Shown one piece after another: positions 1 to 6,796 of a stretch of 9,786 nt of DNA. The position numbers and the translations under genes were made by a program. The notes beneath the pieces are model-generated. The model searched no databases. It saw nothing but the letters and a program-made list of their open reading frames with translations, and was not told the origin of the DNA. The stretch is from Thermoproteota archaeon (GTDB lineage: Archaea; Korarchaeota; JAOZGF01; JAOZFZ01), in contig JAOZFT010000019.1 in NCBI GenBank assembly GCA_027492035.1, positions 1 to 9,786 of the forward strand, in the 5' to 3' direction. Numbering within the stretch: position 1 is the first letter of the stretch; every line of letters begins with the position of its first letter.

Positions 1-1569
1 TTGAAAAGGTGGAGACTAAATTATTCAGTGATGATGACAGGTATGATAAACCCTGACGAAACAATTGGTCCTGTAGGTGGAATACCTGAAAAAATGGAGG
101 CTGCAGCTCAAAGAGGAGTTAAACTCTTTCTTATACCTTTGGGTCAAAGGTATTTCACTGAACAAATGGCTAGTAAAGAAAAGATAGGTCCTTTTGTAAT
201 CAGGAAAACTAAACCAGTAACTATTGACCTGTATAAGCGTGGTGAAAAATTAGGGCTTAAGGTAAAAGAGATAGGGGATATAAGGGAAGCCCTGTACTAC
301 TTCACAAACTACTATGTTTCAATGGGAAATTACTCCAAGCCGCCAAAACCAAGTTTAAAAATATCTAACGCCTTTAAGAAATTATTCGATGAAATAAACG
401 TAACTGCTGTTTCAGAACTTAAAAAAGCTGAAAATTTACTTAATGAACTCAGCTCAATCCAAAAAAACCAAATCAAAAAATTCATGGATAAAGCGGAGAA
501 ACTTTTTAATGAAGCTGTTGAGTCAGCATCTAAAGGAAAATATTATTCAGCAGCTAGTTTTCTTTTTCAGTCTCTTTACACAGCTCAGGGAGTTGAGTAC
601 CTGTGCAGAACAGCTGAAGGTGAATCAATGGATTCAATAGTTGAAGAAGTTAAGGATGAAATACACAGGGCAGAGGTAGAGGTTAACTCCACAACAGTGA
701 AAAACTTAAATGAGTTTGAGTTGATGATTGCTTCCCAGTGGAGGCTGGAAGATGCTAAAAACGCTTTAAATGACGCTGCTAATTTGTATGCTGGAGGGAA
801 CAACTTTAACTCTATTTTAGAGTTAGCTTACGCTAAAAGAAGAGCTGAAACAGCTTTACAATGGATAAAATTAACTAAGTTCTTCAATGAAAGTAAGGAA
901 GTGAATTGGTTGAAGGCTGAATCAATACTAAATAACTACCTGTATGAAGCTGAAACCATTTTGTCATACGCTCAAACATTGTTCAGTGAAATAGGGTACA
1001 TGCCCAATGAATTAAAGGAAGCAAACAATTACTTAGATGAAGCTGAAAACGAATACAATAAAGGGAATATTGTGCTTGCTTTCGGGGAGTCTCTTTACGC
1101 CTTACTTTACTCAAGCATAACGTTGAGTTTAATGTCCACAAGTAAAACATCCCTTGAATACCAGGTTCAATATGCAAGAAATAAGACAATCAACTCCCTT
1201 TGGAAATCTAAAAATGGAGGGGTGGAATCTATTCTAAGTTATGCATATTTCGAATTTGCTGAATCCTCTAAAGACGAAATAGGTAAACTTTTCCATTACA
1301 AATTGTCTTCAGCTTACTCAACAGCTTTAAGATCGATTTCAGGCGTTAAAGAATCACCTGCGGCACCTAAACCGCCGAAGCCTGCCTCAACACCTTCACC
1401 TACAGGAAAACCTCAGGTGGAAACTAAACCCATGGAAACATTGGTCTTGATACTTGCTTTTTCGGCAGGTCTAGTGCTAGGAACGATATTGACTTTAGTG
1501 TTTAAAAAAAGGAAAGAGAAATATTTGCAACCAATCCAAACTGAAACAAACTTTTCCTTTAAAGAGTGA
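1..1569 (+). CDS. Membrane-anchored archaeal S16 (Lon-like) serine protease, 5' partial
   Basis: The frame is open to the window edge, so the gene starts upstream. The first TTG is probably internal. Residues 9-50 carry the C-terminal half of an S16 Lon-type protease domain: MMTGMINPDETIGPVGGI, then PEKMEAA. K31 in that motif is the expected catalytic lysine. The catalytic serine should lie about 40 residues upstream, outside the window. This fits the archaeal COG1750 family. Residues about 115-445 are almost entirely helical, with three weakly similar blocks (about 162-197, 250-289, 338-373) sharing Ala-rich helices, a Y/L-x-x-G turn and a Leu-Ala-Tyr-Ala-like end. A proline-rich linker (about 450-475) precedes one membrane segment (about 480-500) and a basic KKRKEK stop-transfer. 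By inference, the protease and helical part face outside the membrane. The next gene is 22 bases downstream. The family call is secure; substrates are unknown. Confidence 0.9.
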   Translation: MKRWRLNYSVMMTGMINPDETIGPVGGIPEKMEAAAQRGVKLFLIPLGQRYFTEQMASKEKIGPFVIRKTKPVTIDLYKRGEKLGLKVKEIGDIREALYYFTNYYVSMGNYSKPPKPSLKISNAFKKLFDEINVTAVSELKKAENLLNELSSIQKNQIKKFMDKAEKLFNEAVESASKGKYYSAASFLFQSLYTAQGVEYLCRTAEGESMDSIVEEVKDEIHRAEVEVNSTTVKNLNEFELMIASQWRLEDAKNALNDAANLYAGGNNFNSILELAYAKRRAETALQWIKLTKFFNESKEVNWLKAESILNNYLYEAETILSYAQTLFSEIGYMPNELKEANNYLDEAENEYNKGNIVLAFGESLYALLYSSITLSLMSTSKTSLEYQVQYARNKTINSLWKSKNGGVESILSYAYFEFAESSKDEIGKLFHYKLSSAYSTALRSISGVKESPAAPKPPKPASTPSPTGKPQVETKPMETLVLILAFSAGLVLGTILTLVFKKRKEKYLQPIQTETNFSFKE

Positions 1570-1581
1570 AATAGAGAAGTT

Positions 1582-1587
1582 GGTGAT
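1582..1587 (+). promoter_or_regulatory. Shine-Dalgarno site deciding the DUF47 start
   Basis: GGTGAT matches the archaeal anti-SD complement. It ends 4 bases before the ATG at 1592, making that ATG a better start than the in-frame TTG 1580, GTG 1583 or ATG 1586, which lie in or just ahead of the site. Confidence 0.55.
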
Positions 1588-1591
1588 GGCA

Positions 1592-2257
1592 ATGGAGTTC
1601 AGACAGAAATTTTCAATGGCTAAAGAAAAGAAAGTTCTCGACTTAATTGCTCAACATGCATCACTTTGTTTAAAGACTTCTCAAAAATTACAAGTTGCCG
1701 TCGAAAATAAGATAAATAAGAAAGATGCAAATATTTCAGAATTAATAAGTGAAATAACCAAGTTTGAAAAAGAAGCAGATGAAGCCAGAACTAAAGTAAT
1801 TGAGGAAATTGTTAAAGGAACTCTTCCACCCTTGAACAGAGAAGATTTCATTCGTTTAGCTGAGACAATGGACAGGATAGCTGACTGGTCTAAAAGCGCA
1901 GCTAGGGTTTTGCAATTGCTTGAAATAAATAAACTTCCACAGAAATACTTTAAAATATGTTTAGATATGGTTGACGAAGCCAAAAGCAGTGCTGAATCAG
2001 TGAAAAGGATAGTTGAGGCCATGAAGGACGACTTTGTATTAACTATGCAATTGGCGAAATTGATTAAAAGCAAAGAAGAAATGATGGATGAACTTTTCCT
2101 GCAAGGATTAGCTGCTCTCCGTGAAACACACATAGGGGCAAGTTTCCTGGATTTACACCTAGCAATCAAGTTTTTGGAGGGATTAGAAAACTTAGAGGAT
2201 AAATGCGACGAAACAGCAGACATAGTTAAAATGATCATTGTTAGATCCCTCCGTTAA
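1592..2257 (+). CDS. DUF47 / PhoU-like protein (TIGR00153 type)
   Basis: This is a 221-residue, wholly helical cytoplasmic protein with the two-repeat layout of the DUF47 family (UPF0111), relatives of the phosphate regulator PhoU. Acidic E/D-x-x-x-D-type metal-binding motifs are visible: FEKEADEART, about residues 59-68; AETMDRIADW, about 89-98; and the second-repeat match ENLEDKCDETAD, near the C-terminus. Length is normal for the family. Family members often sit beside Pit-type phosphate transporters, but none is in this window. Here the gene lies 22 bases after a membrane protease and 29 bases before a TatD-like gene, so a phosphate role is by analogy only. Four start codons are clustered at 1580-1594. 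ATG 1592 is chosen for its GGTGAT site. Confidence 0.85.
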   Translation: MEFRQKFSMAKEKKVLDLIAQHASLCLKTSQKLQVAVENKINKKDANISELISEITKFEKEADEARTKVIEEIVKGTLPPLNREDFIRLAETMDRIADWSKSAARVLQLLEINKLPQKYFKICLDMVDEAKSSAESVKRIVEAMKDDFVLTMQLAKLIKSKEEMMDELFLQGLAALRETHIGASFLDLHLAIKFLEGLENLEDKCDETADIVKMIIVRSLR

Positions 2258-2286
2258 CAACTTCTCCCCCTGAAAGGCTGTTTCAT

Positions 2287-3054
2287 ATGATAGATTCACA
2301 CTGCCATTTAGAACAGAAAGAGTACAGTGGAGTAAGGGAAAAAATCGTTTTTAAAGCTAAGAAGGAGGGGCTGAAATCAATAATAACTTGTTGCGCCCAC
2401 CCTAAAGACTTAAACCTAACCCTGAAACTGACTGAAAAACATAAATTTTTTGTATTTGCCACAGCGAGCATCCACCCTGAATTCATCAAAGACTTTTCAG
2501 AAGAAGATGTCCAAACATATTTTAACTCCTTAATTAAAAACAAGAAATCCTTGGTTGGCGTAGGTGAAACAGGGCTTGATTACTGGTGGATAAAAGAAAC
2601 TAAATGGAGAAAGAAACAAAAGAAACTTTTCATTAAACATTTAAAACTCGCTGAAAAACTAAATAAACCCGTTGTGATTCATTCAAGGGAAGCTTCAGAA
2701 GAAACAATTCAAACCTTAGAAACTTTCAATGTGAAAAAGGTTCACTGGCACATGTTCAGCGCTTACAATTTGCTGAAAAAAGTTGTAGGAAATGGCTGGT
2801 ACATTTCTGTCAACACCATAATTTACAAAAGCAAAAAACATGTAGAAATAGTCAAGGAAGCACCTTTAGAAAAAATAATGCTGGAAACAGATTCACCTTG
2901 GTTATCCCTTGAAAAAGGGAAAATCAACGACTCCACATCAATTAAACTTGTTGCAGAAAAAATTGCTCAAGTGAAGAATGTAGATTTTGAGGAAGTATGG
3001 CATACCTGTGGAAGAAACACTGCTAAGTTTTATTCCCTACCTATACACCTTTAA
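2287..3054 (+). CDS. TatD-family metal-dependent hydrolase
   Basis: This 255-residue TIM-barrel amidohydrolase is of normal TatD length. All the expected metal ligands are present: H5 and H7 in MIDSHCHL, E94 in GVGETGLDYW, H132 in VIHSREA, H155 in the VHWHMFS stretch, and D202 in LETDSPWL. TatD proteins are cytoplasmic, divalent-metal-dependent nucleases (3'-5' exonuclease on DNA; some archaeal and eukaryotic members act on tRNA ends or D-amino acid adducts). The sequence does not tell which substrate applies. The ATG at 2287 follows the DUF47 stop by 29 bases, with a weak GAAAGG site about 8 bases upstream, suggesting co-transcription. It converges on the minus-strand small gene ending at 3109. 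The intervening 54 bases are T-rich, with no hairpin terminator seen. Confidence 0.92.
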   Translation: MIDSHCHLEQKEYSGVREKIVFKAKKEGLKSIITCCAHPKDLNLTLKLTEKHKFFVFATASIHPEFIKDFSEEDVQTYFNSLIKNKKSLVGVGETGLDYWWIKETKWRKKQKKLFIKHLKLAEKLNKPVVIHSREASEETIQTLETFNVKKVHWHMFSAYNLLKKVVGNGWYISVNTIIYKSKKHVEIVKEAPLEKIMLETDSPWLSLEKGKINDSTSIKLVAEKIAQVKNVDFEEVWHTCGRNTAKFYSLPIHL

Positions 3055-3108
3055 CAAGTTACCTTTCAGAAAAGAATTTTCAACTTTTAACCTTCACCTA
3101 ATACTTCT

Positions 3109-3282
3109 TCATTTGTGTTCTTCTTCTACAACTAAATTACCTACATTTAGGTAAGTTACTACCTTTTTGCACATGTTTATATTAAATTCCAGATTTATCG
3201 GTAGCTTAATTTTTCTTTCTTTGGGCTTAATCAATAAGCCTCTAAGAGACTTAGCCTCAGCTATTACCTCCCCTCCCTGCAA
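3109..3282 (-). CDS. Small conserved-looking protein, 57 aa, unknown function
   Basis: I do not recognise this protein. Read on the minus strand from a TTG at 3282, it gives 57 residues with a beta-rich, balanced composition: LRGLLIKPKERKIKLP in the middle and VVTYLNVGNLVVEEEHK at the end. No membrane segment, Cys cluster or catalytic motif is visible. TTG 3282 is the only start in the open stretch, and an in-frame TAA lies just upstream at 3306. A purine-rich GGGAGGAG (3295-3302) is 12 bases upstream, longer than ideal. A TATA-like CTTAAATATTTT (3313-3324) is at the right distance for a short leader. It lies 93 bases downstream of the deiminase-like gene on the same strand. It may be co-regulated with that gene or expressed from its own promoter. 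It is below usual gene-caller length limits. Confidence 0.55.
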   Translation of the reverse strand: MQGGEVIAEAKSLRGLLIKPKERKIKLPINLEFNINMCKKVVTYLNVGNLVVEEEHK

Positions 3283-3312
3283 CGCAAAGAATCTCTCCTC
3301 CCTTTAACCGCA

Positions 3313-3324
3313 CTTAAATATTTT
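3313..3324 (-). promoter_or_regulatory. Candidate TATA box for the 57-aa gene
   Basis: On the minus strand this reads AAAATATTTAAG, preceded by purines (GAAAAGG) as in an archaeal BRE. It is centred about 36 bases ahead of the TTG at 3282. Transcription would start near 3290 and give a leader of about 8 bases, in which case the GGGAGGAG at 3295-3302 would be untranscribed. Confidence 0.4.
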
Positions 3325-3375
3325 CCTTTTCTAATTTTAAGGATTAAGGGAGAAACGTAACAATGTTAAGGAGGA

Positions 3376-4806
3376 TTAGCTATATTCTATTTCTCTAGTG
3401 GCGCACCTTATTCCTCCTCCCCCTGCCTCTAATTGGGGAATAGGGATTTTTATTAAGTCCAGCCCCCATTTCTTCTCTAAGTATTGATTAACTTCTTTGT
3501 TGTAGGGGTCAACCATTAATTTTCCGCTGCCTAAGTTTAAAGCATTCACCATAGTTATTTTGCTTTTCTTTTCAGCCAAAGGCTCATCCAAAACAAGGTT
3601 AAGTTCTTTAATTATTTCACCGAAAGATTTAACTTGGAAAGCTTCTTTCTCTTCCTCGTATTCAAGGACTGAGTAAAAACCTACTCTTCCAGGATCTATG
3701 AGGGCAAGATTTACACCGTTTACAAACCCTACATAATGCATTGCAACATCTAAATGAACTGTTCCCTTACTTTTCCAATCTTTTATGTAACCTGAAAGAG
3801 GAACTGCATAGAAGGGTGTCTCTTTCGGCAGCAGGGATGAAATCAACTTAATTGCACTTACATTACTTCCCCTCACTCCTAAACCTGTAAAAACAGCTTT
3901 TTTACCTTCTCCATCAACCACTATAAAATTTCCCCCTTCAAGTTTAGCTTTAACAAGGAAATTTCCTTTTAAACTCCACCTAGGCCTGGTTACAGGTAAA
4001 AACTTTTCCTCTTTCCGCGCCAAAATCCAGTATATTTCATTAAGTACATATTCTTCCCCTTGACGAATGCTTAAAGCCATGTTGCAAATTATTGGTTTGT
4101 CAAAAATGAAAACACTTTGGTCTCTAGAGTACCCTATTTTCGGCAAATTTTTAGGCATGTTTAAAGGTATTAAAGAGAATTTTTTGCCTGTTTTTTCCAG
4201 AAATACTTCCTTTTCTTCGTTATCTACAGCGTAAACAGGTGTAACTTTTTCGTTTACAAGGCTTTCACCTATCTTTATTAATTCATCCATCCATTTCTCT
4301 GCATCAGGTGCTTTTTCACCATTTACTGTGTAACGGCTCCAAACATACTTTACCCAATTGCCTTCAACAACCCCCAATTGTTTCTTTGATGGAATTATCA
4401 TCAAAACTTTCTTCTTCTTGTCAGATTCCATCCTCAAGACCTGTCTCTTACTAAAGAATTTCCTTTTTTCCCTGCTTAATTTTTCAACCCATTTACAAAA
4501 TTCCTCATAATGTTGAGTGAAATCCATCCTTAATTTGTTTAGTTCAGTAAATGGAAGAAGGGAAACTATTTCATCAACGGAAAGGAATGCTTCAACCGCA
4601 TGTTTTGAAGAAACAGCTTCACAAATATCTTTTACAGCTATTACCTCCTCTTTTGGTTGAGGTGGCAGAGTTAATCCTCCAGAAAAGAGGTTACTTTCGT
4701 AATCAATAGTTTTTGTTCTTGGATTTAAAACAAATTTAAAAACTTCTTGAACATTTTTTTGATCTAACATGTTCAATGTATCTTCCCAATCAAGAGAGGA
4801 CCACAA
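3376..4806 (-). CDS. Arginine deiminase / amidinotransferase-fold enzyme with N-terminal extension
   Basis: Numbering counts from an upstream in-frame GTG at 4815. The C-terminal part, about residues 135-479, has the guanidino-group-modifying enzyme pattern: D232 in YSRDQSV (the FTRD-like motif), E293 in KLEGGNF (EGGD-like), the GLGVRGS loop at 311-317, H354 and D356 in TVHLDVAMH, and nucleophile C471 in AGGGGIRCATREI. All five catalytic-type residues are kept; the EGGD aspartate is Asn296. Such enzymes hydrolyse or transfer amidino groups from arginine-like substrates through a Cys-amidino intermediate. Residues 1-130 are an extra region I cannot assign. Carbamate kinase and ornithine transcarbamylase genes are not nearby, so classical arginine fermentation is not supported here. 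I prefer the TTG at 4806, which has GAGGTG 6 bases upstream, over GTG 4815, which overlaps that site. The exact substrate is unknown. Confidence 0.82.
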   Translation of the reverse strand: MWSSLDWEDTLNMLDQKNVQEVFKFVLNPRTKTIDYESNLFSGGLTLPPQPKEEVIAVKDICEAVSSKHAVEAFLSVDEIVSLLPFTELNKLRMDFTQHYEEFCKWVEKLSREKRKFFSKRQVLRMESDKKKKVLMIIPSKKQLGVVEGNWVKYVWSRYTVNGEKAPDAEKWMDELIKIGESLVNEKVTPVYAVDNEEKEVFLEKTGKKFSLIPLNMPKNLPKIGYSRDQSVFIFDKPIICNMALSIRQGEEYVLNEIYWILARKEEKFLPVTRPRWSLKGNFLVKAKLEGGNFIVVDGEGKKAVFTGLGVRGSNVSAIKLISSLLPKETPFYAVPLSGYIKDWKSKGTVHLDVAMHYVGFVNGVNLALIDPGRVGFYSVLEYEEEKEAFQVKSFGEIIKELNLVLDEPLAEKKSKITMVNALNLGSGKLMVDPYNKEVNQYLEKKWGLDLIKIPIPQLEAGGGGIRCATREIEYS

Positions 4807-4812
4807 CGAAAA

Positions 4813-4818
4813 CACCTC
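4813..4818 (-). promoter_or_regulatory. Shine-Dalgarno site of the deiminase-like gene
   Basis: On the minus strand GAGGTG stands 6 bases ahead of TTG 4806 and contains the alternative GTG start at 4815. It therefore argues for a TTG start. Confidence 0.5.
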
Positions 4819-4848
4819 ACTAAATAAATGAAGAAAAGAATCATGGAA

Positions 4849-4858
4849 AGTATATTCA
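4849..4858 (-). promoter_or_regulatory. Candidate TATA box for the deiminase-like gene
   Basis: The minus-strand GAATATACTT would place the transcript start near 4826-4830, just ahead of the GAGGTG site. A second candidate, ATTTAAGAGG (about 4860-4869), would give a slightly longer leader. The two cannot be separated by sequence alone. Confidence 0.3.
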
Positions 4859-4884
4859 TCCCTCTTAAATCCCCCTTAAAAACC

Positions 4885-4894
4885 CTTTTAAAAG
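4885..4894 (+). promoter_or_regulatory. Palindromic TATA-like element in the divergent region
   Basis: CTTTTAAAAG is a perfect 10-base palindrome within ACCCTTTTAAAAGTTTT. Its centre is about 29 bases ahead of the ATG at 4919, the distance expected for a leaderless archaeal transcript. Being symmetrical, it could also work toward the deiminase-like gene. Confidence 0.4.
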
Positions 4895-4918
4895 TTTTAT
4901 CCATGAAGAAACAATTAC

Positions 4919-5026
4919 ATGTCAACTCAACTTTTAGAAAGATTTAGGAAACCATTTAGAAAAACTTTAGAAAACAATTGTAAAATGGAAGGATTCAAAT
5001 TTTTAAAGGAAAAGGAAAACAAGTGA
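4919..5026 (+). CDS. Possible 35-aa leaderless ORF, unknown
   Basis: This short ORF begins MSTQLLERFRKPF and is very rich in Lys, Arg and Glu. It is predicted helical, with no membrane segment. I recognise no family. Support is positional: the ATG lies about 29 bases after the palindromic TATA-like box at 4885-4894, which would give a leaderless message. Its TGA overlaps the GTG of the next reading frame (GTGA at 5023-5026), a pattern typical of translational coupling. Against it: it is very short, its amino-acid mix is what A-rich DNA encodes by chance, and the coupled downstream frame is itself broken. It may be a remnant belonging to the same decayed locus. Confidence 0.25.
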   Translation: MSTQLLERFRKPFRKTLENNCKMEGFKFLKEKENK

Positions 5027-5157
5027 AGACTCTCTTTGTTACTAACCTGCATTACAGCAATATAAAAAGGGTTAAGTAGAAAAACCCTTTAAGCAGGGTG
5101 GAAAAGGTGTTAAAGAAATCTTTCAAGAAAAAAATTATTTTTGTTAATTTTGTTTAG
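5023..5157 (+). pseudogene. Relic resembling a metallophosphoesterase N-terminus
   Basis: From the GTG at 5023 the frame reads MKTLFVTNLHYSNIKRVK and then hits TAG at 5077. The opening resembles the first strand of calcineurin-like metallophosphoesterases (M-K-I-L-F-V-T-D-L-H), in which the Asp and His bind metal. Here the Asp has become Asn (AAC for GAC). Past the TAG the same frame stays open to a second TAG at 5155-5157 and ends in KKKIIFVNFV, where such enzymes have a hydrophobic second strand. Only about 45 codons survive and the rest of the roughly 200-residue enzyme is absent. The similarity is short and could be chance; I treat it as a tentative relic. Confidence 0.3.
5066..5090. repeat. 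8-bp inverted repeat / hairpin
   Basis: AAAGGGTT (5066-5073) pairs perfectly with AACCCTTT (5083-5090) around a 9-base loop, and the TAG of the relic frame lies in that loop. No T-tract follows on the plus strand, so it is not a standard terminator. A similar AAAACCCTTTT stretch occurs at about 4879-4889. Confidence 0.5.
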
Positions 5158-5284
5158 TACTTCCACTGCAAAACCTTTAACAACCTACGTATTTATTTAT
5201 CATAAAGAGCGAATAAACCTAAACATTTGTTTCCAATTTTACTCAGATCCATCTCACCCTTCACGGATAAAGTTTTCCTAAAAA
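5158..5284 (+). promoter_or_regulatory. Leader/promoter region of tldD
   Basis: No convincing gene is seen here. A TATA-like ATTTATTTAT at about 5191-5200 is the best promoter candidate. It would start transcription near 5220-5225 and leave a leader of about 70 bases before the strong ribosome-binding site. No riboswitch-like structure was recognised by eye. Confidence 0.3.
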
Positions 5285-5290
5285 GGAGGT
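5285..5290 (+). promoter_or_regulatory. Strong Shine-Dalgarno site of tldD
   Basis: GGAGGT lies 4 bases before ATG 5295. It is the best ribosome-binding site in the window and fixes the start. Confidence 0.8.
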
Positions 5291-5294
5291 TTAA

Positions 5295-6728
5295 ATGAAA
5301 ATTTCTTTTGAGGAATATGTTGATTTAGCTGATTTTGTAATTGACTACTCTTCAAAACTTGACATTGATTACTGCGAAGCCAGGGTTCAGTTAACACGTC
5401 ATAGGAACTATATCTTGAAAAATGGGAGAGTTGAAACAGTAGGATATTATACAGGAATAGGAGTTGGCAGCAGAGTCAAAATCGAAGACACAACTGGTTT
5501 CTTTTCAGTTAACAAACCTGATAAGGAATTGTTGAAGAATAGGCTAGAAGAAGCTGTAAAAATAGTTAATAAATTGAAGAATAAAGCAGAGAAAAACCCT
5601 TTCTCTGAAGAAGAGCCAAGAAAATGTAAATATTTAGTTAAACCGAAAAAACCTGTAGAGAATGTTTCTATTGAAGAGAAAGTAGAGCTGCTTCGGAGCA
5701 TAGATAAAGCTACTCAAAACACTGAAGCTAGGATTCCAAACAGAATAATTCAACTGTTTGAGGATACCCAGAGAAAATACTACGTGAACAGTGAAGGAAG
5801 TGAAATAGAATCCCTTATTCCGAGAATTTATATCGAACTATACTTGACCGGTATATGGGAAGGAAGAGTTAAACAAATAAGTTACTCTAAAGGTGAATCA
5901 CGAGGCTGGGAAGCAATAAAAGATTGGGAACCCGTTAAAGAAGCTGAAGACAGAAGCAAAACACTTGACAAAATCTTAAAAGAAGCTGCTCCTCCACCTA
6001 AAAACACAAAAGTAGACATGGTTATAGACGGCTATGTTACAGGCTTAATTGTACACGAATCCTCAGGTCATCCTTACGAGGCAGATAGAATAATGGGTAG
6101 AGAGGCTGCTCAAGCTGGGGAGTCGTTCATTACAAAAAAAATGCTTGGGAAAAGAATTGGAAGCGAAATAGTAACTGTAGTAGATGACCCGACACTGAAA
6201 AACAGTTATGGCTACTATTTATATGATGATGAAGGGGTAAAGGCAAGAAGAAGATATTTAATGAAAAACGGATTAATCAATGAATTTTTACATAACAGAG
6301 AAACAGCTACCAAAATGGGGGTTAAAAGTAACGGGGCAGCAAGGGCTGAAAATTATAACAGGGAACCTCTTGTAAGAATGGCTAACACTTTCATGCTTCC
6401 AGGAGACAGGGAAATAGAGGAACTTATAGAAGAAATAAAGTTTGGAATTTACATGAAAAGATACCTTGAATGGAACATTGACGATAAAAGATTTAACATG
6501 AGATTTGTCGGGTCAGAAGCTTACTTAATAAGGAAAGGCGAAATTGAAGGATTAATTGATAGGCCTGTGCTTGAAATCACAACGCCCGGATTTTACGGAA
6601 GCATTGACGCTTTAGGTAAAAAACTAATTTTTGAAGCTGGACTGTGTGGGAAAGGAGACCCTGGACAAGGCGTTCCTGTCTGGTTTGGTGGACCAGCAGT
6701 TAGAATAAGAGACATAAAACTAGGATGA
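5295..6728 (+). CDS. tldD: TldD-family metalloprotease
   Basis: This 477-residue protein has normal TldD length. The metal site appears as HESSGH (residues 254-259), matching the family's HExxxH motif: H254 and H259 as zinc ligands and E255 as catalytic acid. It is followed by PYEAD. Near the C-terminus, CGKGDPGQGVPVWFGGP (451-467) supplies the third expected zinc ligand, C451. The N-terminal half (about 1-235) is the usual alpha/beta domain with ENGR-like KNGRVETVG at 42-50. TldD normally works as a TldD-TldE (PmbA) heterodimer in which TldE lacks the metal site; it degrades unfolded or leader peptides in the cytosol. Unusually, no tldE follows: the downstream DNA on this strand is non-coding and overlaps a minus-strand pseudogene. 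The start is set by GGAGGT at 5285. Codons and motifs look intact and functional. Confidence 0.95.
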   Translation: MKISFEEYVDLADFVIDYSSKLDIDYCEARVQLTRHRNYILKNGRVETVGYYTGIGVGSRVKIEDTTGFFSVNKPDKELLKNRLEEAVKIVNKLKNKAEKNPFSEEEPRKCKYLVKPKKPVENVSIEEKVELLRSIDKATQNTEARIPNRIIQLFEDTQRKYYVNSEGSEIESLIPRIYIELYLTGIWEGRVKQISYSKGESRGWEAIKDWEPVKEAEDRSKTLDKILKEAAPPPKNTKVDMVIDGYVTGLIVHESSGHPYEADRIMGREAAQAGESFITKKMLGKRIGSEIVTVVDDPTLKNSYGYYLYDDEGVKARRRYLMKNGLINEFLHNRETATKMGVKSNGAARAENYNREPLVRMANTFMLPGDREIEELIEEIKFGIYMKRYLEWNIDDKRFNMRFVGSEAYLIRKGEIEGLIDRPVLEITTPGFYGSIDALGKKLIFEAGLCGKGDPGQGVPVWFGGPAVRIRDIKLG

Positions 6729-6796
6729 AGCTTAAAATCCGGGAAAATCCTATATCTTAGTTTAAAACGTTGATTCAATAAACCACTTCAAATTTT

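Noticed and set aside
1681-2238. 185-codon open frame on the minus strand opposite the DUF47 gene
   Set aside because: It is antisense to a well-recognised gene, Ser/Leu-rich as expected for the complement of helical coding DNA, and shows no motif.
2283-2543. 86-codon minus-strand frame opposite tatD
   Set aside because: It is a shadow of the TatD gene, whose metal ligands are all in the plus-strand frame.
3366-3376. AAGGAGGATT, a strong Shine-Dalgarno-like sequence on the plus strand
   Set aside because: No start codon follows at a usable distance, and the DNA downstream is the 3' end of the minus-strand deiminase-like gene.
5200-5270. Short minus-strand ORF ending GNKCLGLFALYDK
   Set aside because: About 23 codons in the tldD leader; no promoter or similarity supports it.
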